A DNA stretch of 50,948 nucleotides from contig JAEUUU010000077.1 of assembly GCA_016787345.1 (NCBI GenBank), forward strand, positions 1 to 50,948. The letters are read 5' to 3'. Under the pieces are notes generated by a model, which saw only the letters and a list, made by a program, of their open reading frames with translations, was not told where the DNA came from and made no database searches. This document shows positions 15,540 to 24,503 of the stretch, in pieces. Numbering within the stretch: the stretch's first letter is position 1; each line of letters opens with the position of its first letter. Position numbers and translations under genes: made by a program. Source of the stretch: Saprospiraceae bacterium. GTDB lineage: Bacteria; Bacteroidota; Bacteroidia; Chitinophagales; Saprospiraceae.

Positions 15540-18038
15540 CTACCGGGCAATTTCAACTTTTCGGTAAACAATAGTTTGTCCGTCAGGACCCGTCAAATGA
15601 AGCAGATAGAGCCCGTTCGGCAGGTTTGATACCTCAAAACTGGACACTCCCATGAAACCAGTCTGCCTCACCAGCCTCCCGGTCAGGTCAAATAAACTGG
15701 CCATACCGCTGAAATTGCCGGCCTGTTCAACTTCCCAAAACAAGCTGCTCCCGGTCGGATTGGGGTATACGCGCACGGCTGGCGTGGCTTGCAGGGCCGG
15801 GTTACCAGAGCCGGATACCAGATTTTCCAGCGACGCCGAATAAACACCCCGGCCATGCGTACCGGCATACAAACGCCGGGTCGATTGCCTGATTTTCAGA
15901 TCGAACACGTACACATTGGGCAGGCCCGTGCCGAACGGCTGCCAGTCGATTTGATCGGCATCGGTGAAATACACGCCGATATCGGTGCCCACAAACAGGT
16001 AGTTGGTCAATGAATCATACAAGATGCAATTGAGCGGTACATTGGGCAATTCGCCGGAAATATTGACCCAGGGCAGGCCTCCGGTCGTGCTTCGATACAC
16101 TTTTTTGTGGTCGCTGTAGCCGCTTTTGCAAACCCAGATGCGGTTGGGATCGGCAGGATGGATCGCGATACGGGTGATGTCTTCGCTGCCGGGCAGGGTT
16201 TGGGCCGACCAGTATTGCCCGCCGTTGAGGGTGCGATAGAGTTTGTTCTGCCAGCTCGCGACGATAATATTGGTATCGCTTGGCGCGTAGGCGATGTCGC
16301 GCAATTTGTTGTTGACGTCGCCGGTCAGGTTGTCGCTGATTTTGTGAAAAGTATTGCCGCGGTCGAAGGTGCGGTATACGTCGTGAAACCCGAACAGGAG
16401 TGTTTTGCGATTTTTCGGGTTCAGGATAAAAGGAGTAACCCAGTCGCCCGAGGGGTCGTCAGGCAAATTGTCGCTGATCGTGCTATACGTCTCGAACCCG
16501 TCGAACGAACGGTAGATGGCATTGCCGCCATAGTATTCCGTGTAAAGGATATACCCGTTTACCGGGTCGATGGCCTGTACCATGGCATCGCCGCCATTGG
16601 TATGTTTCCAGGTGTTATCGGGCTTGCGCAACCAGCCGCCGTTGTCTTGCGAGCCGGCAGCAAGGCGCAGGGGGCCGTATTCGGATACGGCTACCCGGTA
16701 AAACTGGGCGATACCCAGACCGTTGGACAAATCTGTCCATTGACCGGAAGGTTCTTCGTATTTATACACGCCGCCATCATTGCAAAAGAACAGTTCGTAC
16801 GGATTGTGCGGGTTGTAGCCAATGTGGTGCACGTCGGCATGTACTTCGGGGTGAATGCCGTCGTCGTACCAGTGCGTGATAGCGTTCCAGGTAAGTCCGC
16901 CGTCGTGAGAAGCGTGTACCACTACATTGGAGGTGTAAACGAGGTTGGTGTCGGTTTGGGAAAAACTGAAAATGAAATCTTCCGGCATCTCGGACCGGAA
17001 GGTATAACTGGCCCCGGCATCGGTAGAGCGGTAAAATCGTTTGCCGTTGGAACAACGCAGGCCGACCCAGTCGGGGTTGGCGATGGTGACTGCCAGCCGG
17101 ATGTCGTTGTAGGGGAAGTCGAAATTGGTCGTTTGAGTCCAGTTGGACCCGCCGTCGGTGGAGCGCAGCGCCTGACTGGCGCCCCAGTAATCGTGCCGCG
17201 CAGCATACAAGGTATTCGGATCGCCGGGCCGGAATTTGACGTCGGTAAATTCACCGCTAAGCAACGTCGTCCAGTTGGCTCCGCCGTCGCTTGTGCGCAG
17301 CAGGCCGTCGTTGGTTGCGGCGACAAGCGTTTGCGGGTCTGTGGGGCTCATTTCCAGCGCATAGATGACTTTCCCCTGCGCCAGTTCCCAACTCAATCCA
17401 CTGGGGTTCCAACTCAGTCCGCCATCGGTCGATTTGTACACGCCGAGGTTGTATTGCCACCAGCCGATTTTATCGCCCAAAGAAATATAAAGTGTGTCGG
17501 GGTGCTGGTAGTCGATGAGAATGACTCCGACCGGAAGGTAAGGCAACTGGTCGCCGAGGGCTTGCCAGTTTTGGCCGCCATCGGTCGTGCGCCAGATGCC
17601 GCCGTCGGGCGTGCCGAGGTAAAAAAGATTGGGATTGCTTGGGTGAAATGCGATGTGTTTGGTGCGTCCCATTCCCCAATAACCGCTGTTAGGATTTTCA
17701 GTGGGACCCTCATGTTCCCATTGGGAATTGGCGCTTCGTTGGCTACTCAGTGTCGCCTGCGCCTGTCGAAAGGCATCCCATTGGGCTTTCATGTCAGGTA
17801 TCTGTCCGTCGGGAGTGACCCGATCGCGCCAAAACCATTTCCAGCGTTGGTACTTAACCCATTCGTTGTCGGGGCATTCATTGTCGGGGTGAAATTCTTC
17901 TTCAAACCAGGCATCGAGTGTAGCACAAACTTCATTGAAGGATTTACCGCGCAGTTCCGGATCGGAATAAGGGAGGTTTTGGGCGAAAAAAGGGCTGGAA
18001 AGCAGGAGGAGCGCCGAGGCGAGCAAAAACTTTGTCAT
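15540..18038 (-). CDS. Secreted BNR/sortilin-type beta-propeller protein with T9SS sorting tail
   Basis: About 832 residues from the ATG at 18038, which starts a clear signal peptide (MTKFLLASALLLLSSPFFAQ). The body contains repeated Asp-box blades such as TTDGGQNW, STDGGLSW, TSDGGANW and STDGGSNW, characteristic of sialidase/VPS10-like propellers. The C-terminus is a type A T9SS sorting domain (VRVYPNPTGSSLFWEVEQ, then LPNGLYLLHL). The protein should be exported by Sec and then by the type IX system to the surface or medium. Asp-box propellers bind or hydrolyse glycans or act in adhesion; no catalytic sialidase set was identified, so enzymatic function is open. Confidence 0.85.
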   Translation of the reverse strand: MTKFLLASALLLLSSPFFAQNLPYSDPELRGKSFNEVCATLDAWFEEEFHPDNECPDNEWVKYQRWKWFWRDRVTPDGQIPDMKAQWDAFRQAQATLSSQRSANSQWEHEGPTENPNSGYWGMGRTKHIAFHPSNPNLFYLGTPDGGIWRTTDGGQNWQALGDQLPYLPVGVILIDYQHPDTLYISLGDKIGWWQYNLGVYKSTDGGLSWNPSGLSWELAQGKVIYALEMSPTDPQTLVAATNDGLLRTSDGGANWTTLLSGEFTDVKFRPGDPNTLYAARHDYWGASQALRSTDGGSNWTQTTNFDFPYNDIRLAVTIANPDWVGLRCSNGKRFYRSTDAGASYTFRSEMPEDFIFSFSQTDTNLVYTSNVVVHASHDGGLTWNAITHWYDDGIHPEVHADVHHIGYNPHNPYELFFCNDGGVYKYEEPSGQWTDLSNGLGIAQFYRVAVSEYGPLRLAAGSQDNGGWLRKPDNTWKHTNGGDAMVQAIDPVNGYILYTEYYGGNAIYRSFDGFETYSTISDNLPDDPSGDWVTPFILNPKNRKTLLFGFHDVYRTFDRGNTFHKISDNLTGDVNNKLRDIAYAPSDTNIIVASWQNKLYRTLNGGQYWSAQTLPGSEDITRIAIHPADPNRIWVCKSGYSDHKKVYRSTTGGLPWVNISGELPNVPLNCILYDSLTNYLFVGTDIGVYFTDADQIDWQPFGTGLPNVYVFDLKIRQSTRRLYAGTHGRGVYSASLENLVSGSGNPALQATPAVRVYPNPTGSSLFWEVEQAGNFSGMASLFDLTGRLVRQTGFMGVSSFEVSNLPNGLYLLHLTGPDGQTIVYRKVEIAR

Positions 18039-18056
18039 GGATGGATAATTATCCGG

Positions 18057-18064
18057 CAAAATTA
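18057..18064 (-). promoter_or_regulatory. TAnnTTTG element upstream of the propeller gene
   Basis: On the minus strand this reads TAATTTTG, 18 nt before the chosen ATG at 18038. No good TTG box is evident, so the assignment rests on one element. Confidence 0.4.
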
Positions 18065-18153
18065 AAATTACCGGTGAAAGCCTTGTGCCGGGGCGCCGAT
18101 ATTGTCCGGGATTAGCCGTTCGGGCTTACGGGCATATCCCGTACCTTGGCAGG

Positions 18154-18936
18154 ATGTTGCGCAGTAGTTTATACATGATTCTCGGCTTTGTTTCAACGGT
18201 CATTCTGATGGCCGGTTGTGGGGATCGGTCGATCGAAGCGCCCGCAGGGGATTGGGCGGCGCAATACGAATACTTTCCGTTGTCTGTGGGGCAATCGCTG
18301 ACCTACCAGGTGGACAGTGTCATTTTTGACCCTGCATCGGGAGGGGTTGCCCGCGACACCAGCCGTACTTTTTTGCGGGAAGTGATCGTCGATACCTTCC
18401 TGGACGCAACCGGTGAATTGGCCTATGTGATTGAGCGCTGGGAGCGGCAATCCCATAACGCTGATTGGTTGTTCAAAAATGTTTGTTCGGCTACGCGCTC
18501 CGAGCGTCAGGCCGTCAGGACGGAGGATAATCTGCGATACATGCGGCTTGTTTTTCCGATGGACGAACGCAGCGCCTGGAACGGCAATGCCGCTATTGAT
18601 CCTGCCCAGGAAATCCAGCTCGCCGGAGAGACCCTGCGGCCGTTTGCCGGATGGGTGTATCGGGTAGATGTCATCGGGGTACCCGGACAGGCTGGTGCTT
18701 TCTCCTTCGACTCCACATTGGTTGTTACCGAAGTGGACGAGGATAATCTGGTTGAAAAGCGTTTTTCCCGTGCCGTTTACGCCAAAGGTGTTGGCCTGGT
18801 GTACAGGGAGCAGTGGATTCTGGATTCGCAATACTGCAATCTGGTACCTTTGCCCCCCGATTGCGCCACAAAACCCTGGGTAGAAAAGGCGGAGAAGGGC
18901 TTTATCGTTCAAATGAAAATTATTGAATTTCAATGA
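18154..18936 (+). CDS. Lipoprotein of unknown function upstream of rimM
   Basis: About 260 residues from ATG 18154; a second ATG at 18175 is also possible. The signal peptide ends in the lipobox LMAGC, so the product should be lipid-anchored. The mature part starts with a Tyr/Phe-rich motif (EYFPLSVGQSLTYQVDS) seen in many Bacteroidota lipoproteins of unknown function, and appears to be a beta-sandwich. TACCTTGG just before the start is a weak promoter match. The stop overlaps the rimM leader by design: rimM begins 3 nt later, so the two are co-transcribed. Confidence 0.68.
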   Translation: MLRSSLYMILGFVSTVILMAGCGDRSIEAPAGDWAAQYEYFPLSVGQSLTYQVDSVIFDPASGGVARDTSRTFLREVIVDTFLDATGELAYVIERWERQSHNADWLFKNVCSATRSERQAVRTEDNLRYMRLVFPMDERSAWNGNAAIDPAQEIQLAGETLRPFAGWVYRVDVIGVPGQAGAFSFDSTLVVTEVDEDNLVEKRFSRAVYAKGVGLVYREQWILDSQYCNLVPLPPDCATKPWVEKAEKGFIVQMKIIEFQ

Positions 18937-18939
18937 GTT

Positions 18940-19464
18940 ATGGCAACACAGCAGTATGTCAATATTGGATTTACCCGAAAAACGCATGGCGTAAAGGGTG
19001 AGTTGAAGTGCTCTATCGAAGAAGCCTACGAAGAAATCGTCGAGAAAAAAGGTCGGGTATTTCTGGATATCAGAGGTCGCAAGGTGCCCTATTTCGTGGA
19101 ATCGATTCGGGGCGCAGGTGAGCCGATCGTCAAGTTTGAAGAGGTGACCAATCGCGAACAGGCGTTGTTGTTGCAGACCCGCGACATCTTCCTGCTGGAA
19201 TCGGATTTGCCCAGAGGTTTTCAGGTGGAAGAAGAAGAGTCTCTGAAATACGCCTATGTGAAGGGCTTTCATCTTATTGATCAAACGGTTGGGGATCTTG
19301 GCGTTATCGCGGATGTAGTCGAGATGCCGCAACAGGAACTGGCGGTATTGCATTACCTGGGACGGGAAATCATGATTCCTCTGAACGAGCATTTCGTTGT
19401 CTCAATTGATGCCGAAAGCAAAAAAGTCACAACCGACTTGCCGGAGGGCCTTCTGGATATGTAG
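18940..19464 (+). CDS. rimM: 16S rRNA processing protein RimM
   Basis: 174 residues, the usual length. The N-terminal GFTRKTHGVKGELKC motif (10-24) is the hallmark of RimM, which binds ribosomal protein S19 and helps mature the 30S head. The C-terminal PRC-barrel is visible with DLGVIADVVEMPQQELAVL and the conserved IPLNEHFV segment. In many bacteria rimM sits with rpsP and trmD; here it follows a lipoprotein by 3 nt, so the canonical operon is broken. A weak 6-bp stem at 19474-19492 may end the transcript. Confidence 0.93.
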   Translation: MATQQYVNIGFTRKTHGVKGELKCSIEEAYEEIVEKKGRVFLDIRGRKVPYFVESIRGAGEPIVKFEEVTNREQALLLQTRDIFLLESDLPRGFQVEEEESLKYAYVKGFHLIDQTVGDLGVIADVVEMPQQELAVLHYLGREIMIPLNEHFVVSIDAESKKVTTDLPEGLLDM

Positions 19465-19519
19465 GAGAAAATGCCCTAAAATACCGTTAGGGTTGTATGA
19501 AAAAGACGGATTTCATTCC

Positions 19520-22225
19520 TCAGAAACTGTGGTCCCAGGTGAATAAGAAAAAGGGGCGTACCGCGACTATGCCGGTATTAATCTGGTAAAAATCGTCGGA
19601 AAGCCCTTGTTCGAACAAGCGCGTGTTCAGGAGGTTAAAGCCGCTTAACTGGAAGAAACTTCGCCATCGGGGTACGAACCAGGAGCAGACGCCGTCGGCA
19701 GCCCAGAATACCATAGGCGGCACGCCGGCAGAACGGGTATCGGCACGGTACAGATTTAATTTTATGTCCAGCTTTGGGGTCGGTTCGATGGTTATCGTAA
19801 GAGCGGAGGACCAAAAACGGGTTGACAAATTGGTCCGGACGCCATCCGTTTGATTGATGGACGTGTAAAGTAGAAACTGGTTAGTCAGGATGCCATTGAC
19901 CCAGCCGTCGAAGCCCGTGCCGTAGGTCAATGTGCCGCTCATCGTTCTGGAATCCAGGGTTCGCAGTGCATCGGTGTTGACCCGGCTTTGGCCGCGGCTG
20001 CTGGACAGGTCGATACCGAGTTCAACACGCGAACTGATGAACGGGAAAAAACGACTGACCGATCCATCCATTGAATATCGCACCGCCGGTGCGGGGCGGA
20101 AACCTTCCTGAATAGACAGATACGGGTCGATGTCAAATCGATTACCGAAGGCTTCGGGTGCGTAGCGGGCCGAAGCGCCTAGGTTCCAGGCGAATTGTTT
20201 GACGGGGTCGTTGAACCGATAGTGGATTCGCCCTTTATGCCCTGGCAATAACGAATAATCAGGCCAGCCTCGCCGAAGGCTTTGGTAGTCGGTAAACAGC
20301 GGTGATCTGAATACCTGGGTGATGAAGGGCACATCGAGGTCGTATTGATAAGAAATATCCAGGCTGTTGTACGAATCGGGCTCGTAACGCAAGTAAAAAG
20401 AAGACTCCGGCGCCCAGTAGGTCGGATCGTGTTGCGTGTCGCTCAATACCTGAATCCGGGTGATTCGCAAACGGAGGCGCGAATAGATCGGGCCCCATGT
20501 CCGTGCAACAGAACCGCTGGAATACCACTTCTGTACGGTCAGGTTTTCATTTCGGGCGCCGGCGCCGGCGGGTTGCCAGGTTTCGTTGGCGTTGTTACGC
20601 AGGGTGAAGCCGGAATAGAGTCGTTCGTTTCTGTGGTGGTAACCGGCGTCAAAGGACCAGTTAAAACGCCAGGCTTTGTGTAGCCAGCGGACGTAAGTGC
20701 TTCCCACGTTTTGCCGGTATCGGCAATCTTGTGTAAGTTGCGTAAAACCAGAATCCGCCATGAAAAAGAGCGAATAGTATGGGTATTCGCTGGTCAACGC
20801 GCTGTTGTTGTGGCAATCGGCATATTTCGCTGAAACCAACAGTGTATTGGTTGAGTCAAGCTGGGTTGTATATTCAAAAGCGGCAAAGCCGGTGCTGTTT
20901 TTATCCTCTTGATCTGTGTTGATTTTTTGATCTGCGGCAGCGCTTTGTCGTGAATAAAGGGCGCTAAATTGTTGCGGAGCGCCTTCCATTTTCACGAACC
21001 CGCGCAACAGGTGGCGTCCGTCTGGTGCTGCCCATTCCGTTTCGGCCTGTGCATTGAACAGGTTGCCGGTATGCCGTTGGGTTTTTGATTCCGTAATCTG
21101 CAACAATTCTGAATCGAGCAGGTAACGCGTATCGGATCGTGCGTCTTGCCGGATCGCTTCACGTCCGGCCCAGGCGGACAAGCGGATTTTTCCGGTAGGG
21201 GAGAATGGGAGGATATGCCCCAGGAATAACAACCCCGTTCGGTTGGCTTGCGTAAAGGGCGCCGGCAGACCGTTTTGTTCCATCGCGGGGCGATTGACCG
21301 GCGATTGCGACCGAAGCGGATTGTCCTGCAGATTGCTGCCGCCGGCATTCAGGTCTCTACCAAAGGAGGAGATGTTGCCCAGGCTGTTTTCCCCGGTATT
21401 ATTGGCGTTGCCGATCAGATAAAGTTTGTCTTTTCGGCTCAAACTGAATAGATTGAGGTGCAGGAAGCCCTTGACATCATCGCCGTATCCGCTGCCGACG
21501 ACCATGCTTCCCGAATTGGCGCGTTTCTTTTCTTCTTTGAAAACCAGGTTGAGTACCAGTCGGTCGGATTCCTGAAAACGTTTCATCAACGGATTGTCCT
21601 GATAGTTTTGGATGGCCTGTATCCTGGCAATGTTGTTGGCCCGCACATTCCGGGTGGCCAGTTGGTAGTTGGCGCCAAACAGATCATCGCCCTCGATCAT
21701 AACTTTTTCCACGGGTTGGCCATTGAGCGATATGGTTCCGTTTTCGTTGACTTTTATACCCGGCAGTTTTTTGAGCAAGTCTTCTACGGAAAACTCCGTG
21801 CTGTCGGAGAACGATGCGGCGTTGTATTCGATGGTATCGTTTCGGACCACAACCGGCAGCGCATCTTCCCTTATCACGACTTCGCGAAGGGGCATGCCGA
21901 TGGGTGTCAGGGTGATGTCGACCGGATGTTCCCAATCCGGTCTGGCCAACGGGACGGTTTGACCGATGTAGCCCAGGCAGCGGGCTGAGATTAGTAGGCT
22001 GTCGGTATTGGTCTGGAACGACAACCGAAATGAACCCGACTCATTGGCTGTGGTATAGGTTATCACGGCGCCGTCGAGATAGCTAACAGCGACTGTAGCA
22101 AATGCAACCGGAGATCCTGTACTATCCCGTATAAAACCTTGCAAGATTTGCCCCTTGCAGATGAAACTAAGCAGGGCCATTCCGGCTATGGTAAAGCCAA
22201 AACGGTAGAGTTGGGCAGATGACAT
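19520..22225 (-). CDS. TonB-dependent receptor-like outer-membrane barrel protein
   Basis: About 901 residues from the ATG at 22225 (MSSAQLYRFG). An upstream TTG at 22237 is less likely. A signal peptide is followed by a carboxypeptidase-like domain (GFIRDSTGSPVAFATV) and a plug-like domain with VEDLLKKLPGIKVNENGTISLNG and VEKVMIEGDDLFG. A large barrel follows, ending in HSF with the terminal Phe expected for BAM insertion. This is the outer-membrane beta-barrel family often paired with GLPGLI proteins, and indeed the GLPGLI gene ends 12 nt upstream. The ligand is unknown; export or uptake of a peptide is a possibility given the neighbours, but only inference. Confidence 0.85.
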   Translation of the reverse strand: MSSAQLYRFGFTIAGMALLSFICKGQILQGFIRDSTGSPVAFATVAVSYLDGAVITYTTANESGSFRLSFQTNTDSLLISARCLGYIGQTVPLARPDWEHPVDITLTPIGMPLREVVIREDALPVVVRNDTIEYNAASFSDSTEFSVEDLLKKLPGIKVNENGTISLNGQPVEKVMIEGDDLFGANYQLATRNVRANNIARIQAIQNYQDNPLMKRFQESDRLVLNLVFKEEKKRANSGSMVVGSGYGDDVKGFLHLNLFSLSRKDKLYLIGNANNTGENSLGNISSFGRDLNAGGSNLQDNPLRSQSPVNRPAMEQNGLPAPFTQANRTGLLFLGHILPFSPTGKIRLSAWAGREAIRQDARSDTRYLLDSELLQITESKTQRHTGNLFNAQAETEWAAPDGRHLLRGFVKMEGAPQQFSALYSRQSAAADQKINTDQEDKNSTGFAAFEYTTQLDSTNTLLVSAKYADCHNNSALTSEYPYYSLFFMADSGFTQLTQDCRYRQNVGSTYVRWLHKAWRFNWSFDAGYHHRNERLYSGFTLRNNANETWQPAGAGARNENLTVQKWYSSGSVARTWGPIYSRLRLRITRIQVLSDTQHDPTYWAPESSFYLRYEPDSYNSLDISYQYDLDVPFITQVFRSPLFTDYQSLRRGWPDYSLLPGHKGRIHYRFNDPVKQFAWNLGASARYAPEAFGNRFDIDPYLSIQEGFRPAPAVRYSMDGSVSRFFPFISSRVELGIDLSSSRGQSRVNTDALRTLDSRTMSGTLTYGTGFDGWVNGILTNQFLLYTSINQTDGVRTNLSTRFWSSALTITIEPTPKLDIKLNLYRADTRSAGVPPMVFWAADGVCSWFVPRWRSFFQLSGFNLLNTRLFEQGLSDDFYQINTGIVAVRPFFLFTWDHSF

Positions 22226-22237
22226 GATCAATATCAA

Positions 22238-23002
22238 TTAATTGTCAATTTCAATGGCGCCGGGTACACGCGAGACGCTTATTTTCGAACCTTTTGCTTT
22301 TGATTCTTTTTCCCAGTTTTCCATATATTTTCTCTCCTCTGCCCTCAATTCAGCATAATTTATGTCTAAATATTTACCACGTGGAGGTTGTATGGTTTTG
22401 CCCAAAGTTGGAGAAAATTCAAGTTTGGAGAATAGAAACTCTACCTGCCCGTCCAAGGACTTTGCTTCAAGAATAAGACCTGGCAATCCTCCCAATTTAT
22501 AAGGCCCGGATGGGATAGGAATGTCCGGAGCAAACCATGCTTCGTAGGTTCTTCCTCTGAATACTCCCGTGGCTTTTTGGCATTTATATGGCCCCAAACG
22601 TTTGTAGTCGGTTGACATTTGCCAATCAATACCACCGAGCGTATCTCTGACGACTACAGGTCTGTTTTCAATTATTGTATTGGTTTTATAATATATCTGC
22701 CGTTCATGGTGCAGCTTCAAAAAGGGGAACCCTTCCGGATCGCCTACGTCGTTTACGTTAATGCCATCATCAGCGTCATAAGAAATGTTTCCTTTGGGAG
22801 CGGATTCATTTATGTAAAGTGAACGGCTGGCATTGAAGTACAAGACTGTTGTTCCGTTCATATGAGCAAAGTAGGGTGACTTGTTCCTTTGTTCGTAAAC
22901 GACTTTGCCTACGGGTATGCTGTCGGCTGAAATCAACGAGGCTCTTTGTGCAAAAAGATGTATTGCGCCAGCGACAAAGATGATCGCCAAATAATATTTC
23001 AT
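22238..23002 (-). CDS. GLPGLI family protein
   Basis: 254 residues from ATG 23002, with a signal peptide (MKYYLAIIFVAGAIHLFAQ). An earlier ATG at 23065 would bury it. The family-defining motif is present exactly: YKLGGLPGLILEA, preceded by the conserved AWFAPDIPIPSGPY and by Cys-containing YKCQKATGVFRGR. GLPGLI proteins are exported Bacteroidota proteins of unknown function, almost always next to a barrel receptor. Here the receptor follows by 12 nt and a small Cys-rich exported peptide precedes it by 87 nt, suggesting a three-gene unit. Confidence 0.9.
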   Translation of the reverse strand: MKYYLAIIFVAGAIHLFAQRASLISADSIPVGKVVYEQRNKSPYFAHMNGTTVLYFNASRSLYINESAPKGNISYDADDGINVNDVGDPEGFPFLKLHHERQIYYKTNTIIENRPVVVRDTLGGIDWQMSTDYKRLGPYKCQKATGVFRGRTYEAWFAPDIPIPSGPYKLGGLPGLILEAKSLDGQVEFLFSKLEFSPTLGKTIQPPRGKYLDINYAELRAEERKYMENWEKESKAKGSKISVSRVPGAIEIDN

Positions 23003-23089
23003 ATTGTGGTTGATTGAATGATGATAGAAAAGGGGTAATGTCCCATACAAAATTGCATGGGACATTTACGTTGCAGGCACTGTCTCGCT

Positions 23090-23362
23090 TTAATCGTTAC
23101 CCTGGTTTTCATCTTTTTTCGGCCCGCCGCATCCTTGCTTTTCAAGTTCTTCCATCAGTTCCTCGCGGGCGTCTTCGCAGTCTTCTGCGATCTTGCAGAA
23201 CATCAATTCTTTGCAAATTTTGCAGACAATGCACGGGAGCACCGTCGCTTCAGCGGTATTAGGCTCCACGCCGGACGGAATCGCCGTATCCACCGGCGGA
23301 TTCGTTGCAAATGCCAGCGTAGCGGCGAAAACGAAAGCGAGTACAAACATGAGTTTTTTCAT
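23090..23362 (-). CDS. Small exported Cys-rich peptide
   Basis: 90 residues: a signal peptide (MKKLMFVLAFVFAATLAFA), a spacer rich in Pro/Thr/Glu (21-40), then six cysteines at 44, 47, 50, 56, 62 and 78 in the pattern C-x2-C-x2-C-x5-C-x5-C-x15-C. The acidic helix EDAREELMEELEKQ lies before the last Cys and a charged tail after it. No known family was recognised. The Cys pattern allows metal binding or disulfide knots. It lies upstream of the GLPGLI and receptor genes and downstream of an HTH gene on the same strand, so it may be the ligand or substrate of that system. Confidence 0.65.
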   Translation of the reverse strand: MKKLMFVLAFVFAATLAFATNPPVDTAIPSGVEPNTAEATVLPCIVCKICKELMFCKIAEDCEDAREELMEELEKQGCGGPKKDENQGND

Positions 23363-23476
23363 AACGGAAAATAGATTTGATTGAACGCCTACTCTTTACA
23401 GGATTTTCGGCTTCCTCCTTTTTACAAGGGCAAATCTGAAAGACCGGAATCCCAAAAAATGAGACTGAAATTTTTT

Positions 23477-23695
23477 TTATAATTTTAAATCAAAAGGCTC
23501 CTCATAGTAATAGGTCTGCCGGTCTTTTTCATAAGCGATCGGCGCCCCCATAGAACGTAAATCGTCGAGATGACGAAACAGGGTGGAACGCGATACCGCC
23601 ATTCGATCAGCCAGGTCTTTTGGCGATCCCGTTGATTTCATACGGATCAGATTGTGCAACCGTTTGATGCGATTAACGTGGTCGAAGAATGTCAT
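23477..23695 (-). CDS. Short helix-turn-helix protein (HTH_11/WYL-type N-terminal domain)
   Basis: 72 residues, essentially one winged helix-turn-helix: RIKRLHNLIRMKSTGSPKDLADRM followed by the recognition helix SRSTLFRHLDDLRSMG and a short wing (IAYEKDRQTYYYEE). This is the DNA-binding part of DeoR/WYL-type regulators without their sensor domain. Such short HTH proteins in Bacteroidota often lie next to small exported peptides. It is 115 nt upstream of the Cys-rich peptide on the same strand and probably regulates it. A possible TATATTTG box on the same strand lies at 23856-23863. Confidence 0.72.
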   Translation of the reverse strand: MTFFDHVNRIKRLHNLIRMKSTGSPKDLADRMAVSRSTLFRHLDDLRSMGAPIAYEKDRQTYYYEEPFDLKL

Positions 23696-24054
23696 AAGTC
23701 AGAAGATTGGATGAGCCGAACAGGGTGCAAGCCAACCAGGTACCGCCCGATGCATTTCGGACTATACCAGGCTGTTCAGTAAGGCGGTATTTAATCTGGC
23801 GTTTGACAATCCCCGGATTCGGCAGGCAGTAAGTACCCGGGGCGGATGTTGCGAACAAATATAATCGGGCAGTACGCCGGCAGCGCTTCCCCCGATAAAA
23901 AAAACTTCAACGAATTAGTACTCAACTCATTGATTATCTAGCCTAAAATCCCGATATTTTTTTAAAGTTAAAAAAGACAAATAGTTGAACTAAAGTCTTT
24001 TCTGCTTCGTTTTTGATCGGTCAACTCCACTTTTAACCAATCAATATTCCCTCC
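23696..24054. other. Divergent intergenic region between the HTH and mini-TonB genes
   Basis: No gene is visible in these 359 nt. Two features stand out: a minus-strand TATATTTG box at 23856-23863, and a 7-bp hairpin AAAAGAC/GTCTTTT at 23972-24001, which sits in the leader of the plus-strand gene that starts at 24055. The rest is AT-rich and unremarkable. Confidence 0.4.
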
Positions 24055-24249
24055 ATGCACTATCTGACCGAACGCAATGAGCGTCAAAGCCGCCAGTCGG
24101 CATTCGTGATGGCCGTACTCCTGCACCTCGGCCTGATCGCCGCCCTCTACCTCCTGACGATGCAGGAGCCCTCATCGCACAATAACCCTGTGCCGATCAA
24201 AAAAACAGAACAACCCGCCGCCAACGACGGCCGAACCGCCGCGCGTTGA
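24055..24249 (+). CDS. Tiny TonB-like single-pass membrane protein
   Basis: 64 residues. A charged cytoplasmic start (MHYLTERNERQSRQ) leads to one membrane helix (about 16-35, AFVMAVLLHLGLIAALYLLT), then a short Pro/Lys-rich periplasmic tail. The layout matches the N-terminal anchor of TonB energy transducers (short basic tail, helix containing His, Pro-rich segment) but without the C-terminal domain that contacts receptors. It may be a truncated tonB or a small regulator of the ExbBD motor. A strong terminator follows 25 nt after the stop, supporting a real gene. Confidence 0.55.
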   Translation: MHYLTERNERQSRQSAFVMAVLLHLGLIAALYLLTMQEPSSHNNPVPIKKTEQPAANDGRTAAR

Positions 24250-24273
24250 ACGGTTTTACCCTCCTGAATAACA

Positions 24274-24317
24274 AAGCCGCGCCCCGGATCTTCCGGATGC
24301 GCGGCTTCGTTTTTTTT
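24274..24317 (+). terminator. Rho-independent terminator after the mini-TonB gene
   Basis: The stem AAGCCGCG/CGCGGCTT at 24274-24307, with an inner CCGGA/TCCGG extension, is followed after two bases by eight T residues at 24310-24317. Confidence 0.88.
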
Positions 24318-24322
24318 GATGA

Positions 24323-24357
24323 TGAGGATTCGAGTATGCGAGGATACGAGGATTTGA
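24323..24357. repeat. Short tandem repeat (GAGGATTT/GAGTATGC type)
   Basis: Four degenerate 8-nt units (GAGGATTC, GAGTATGC, GAGGATAC, GAGGATTT) directly follow the terminator. They belong to the same family as the repeats at 9847-9962 and 33477-33520. Confidence 0.6.
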
Positions 24358-24428
24358 AAAAAGGGTTATTCCTGCTCCCGGCAATTCTTGAAAATGCGCA
24401 AACCGCTGATTTCCAGAGGTGAATTTAT

Positions 24429-24503
24429 CACTCATCGCTCATCACTCATCGCTCATCACTCATCACTCATCGCTCATCACTCATCGCTCATCGCTCATCG
24501 CTC
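24429..24503. repeat. Heptanucleotide tandem array CTCATC[A/G] overlapping a stop codon
   Basis: About ten copies of the 7-nt unit CTCATCA/CTCATCG run from 24429 to 24503. The array continues into the minus-strand DUF4249 gene, so that its stop codon (complement of 24495-24497) and last codons are made of repeat units. Confidence 0.85.

Noticed and set aside
16107-18065. A 652-codon plus-strand open frame opposite the BNR propeller gene
   Set aside because: The minus-strand gene has a signal peptide, Asp boxes and a T9SS tail; the plus frame shows no domain and is a shadow of codon bias.
24429-24503. A CRISPR-like array of short repeats
   Set aside because: Units are 7 nt with no spacers and no cas genes nearby; this is a simple tandem repeat.
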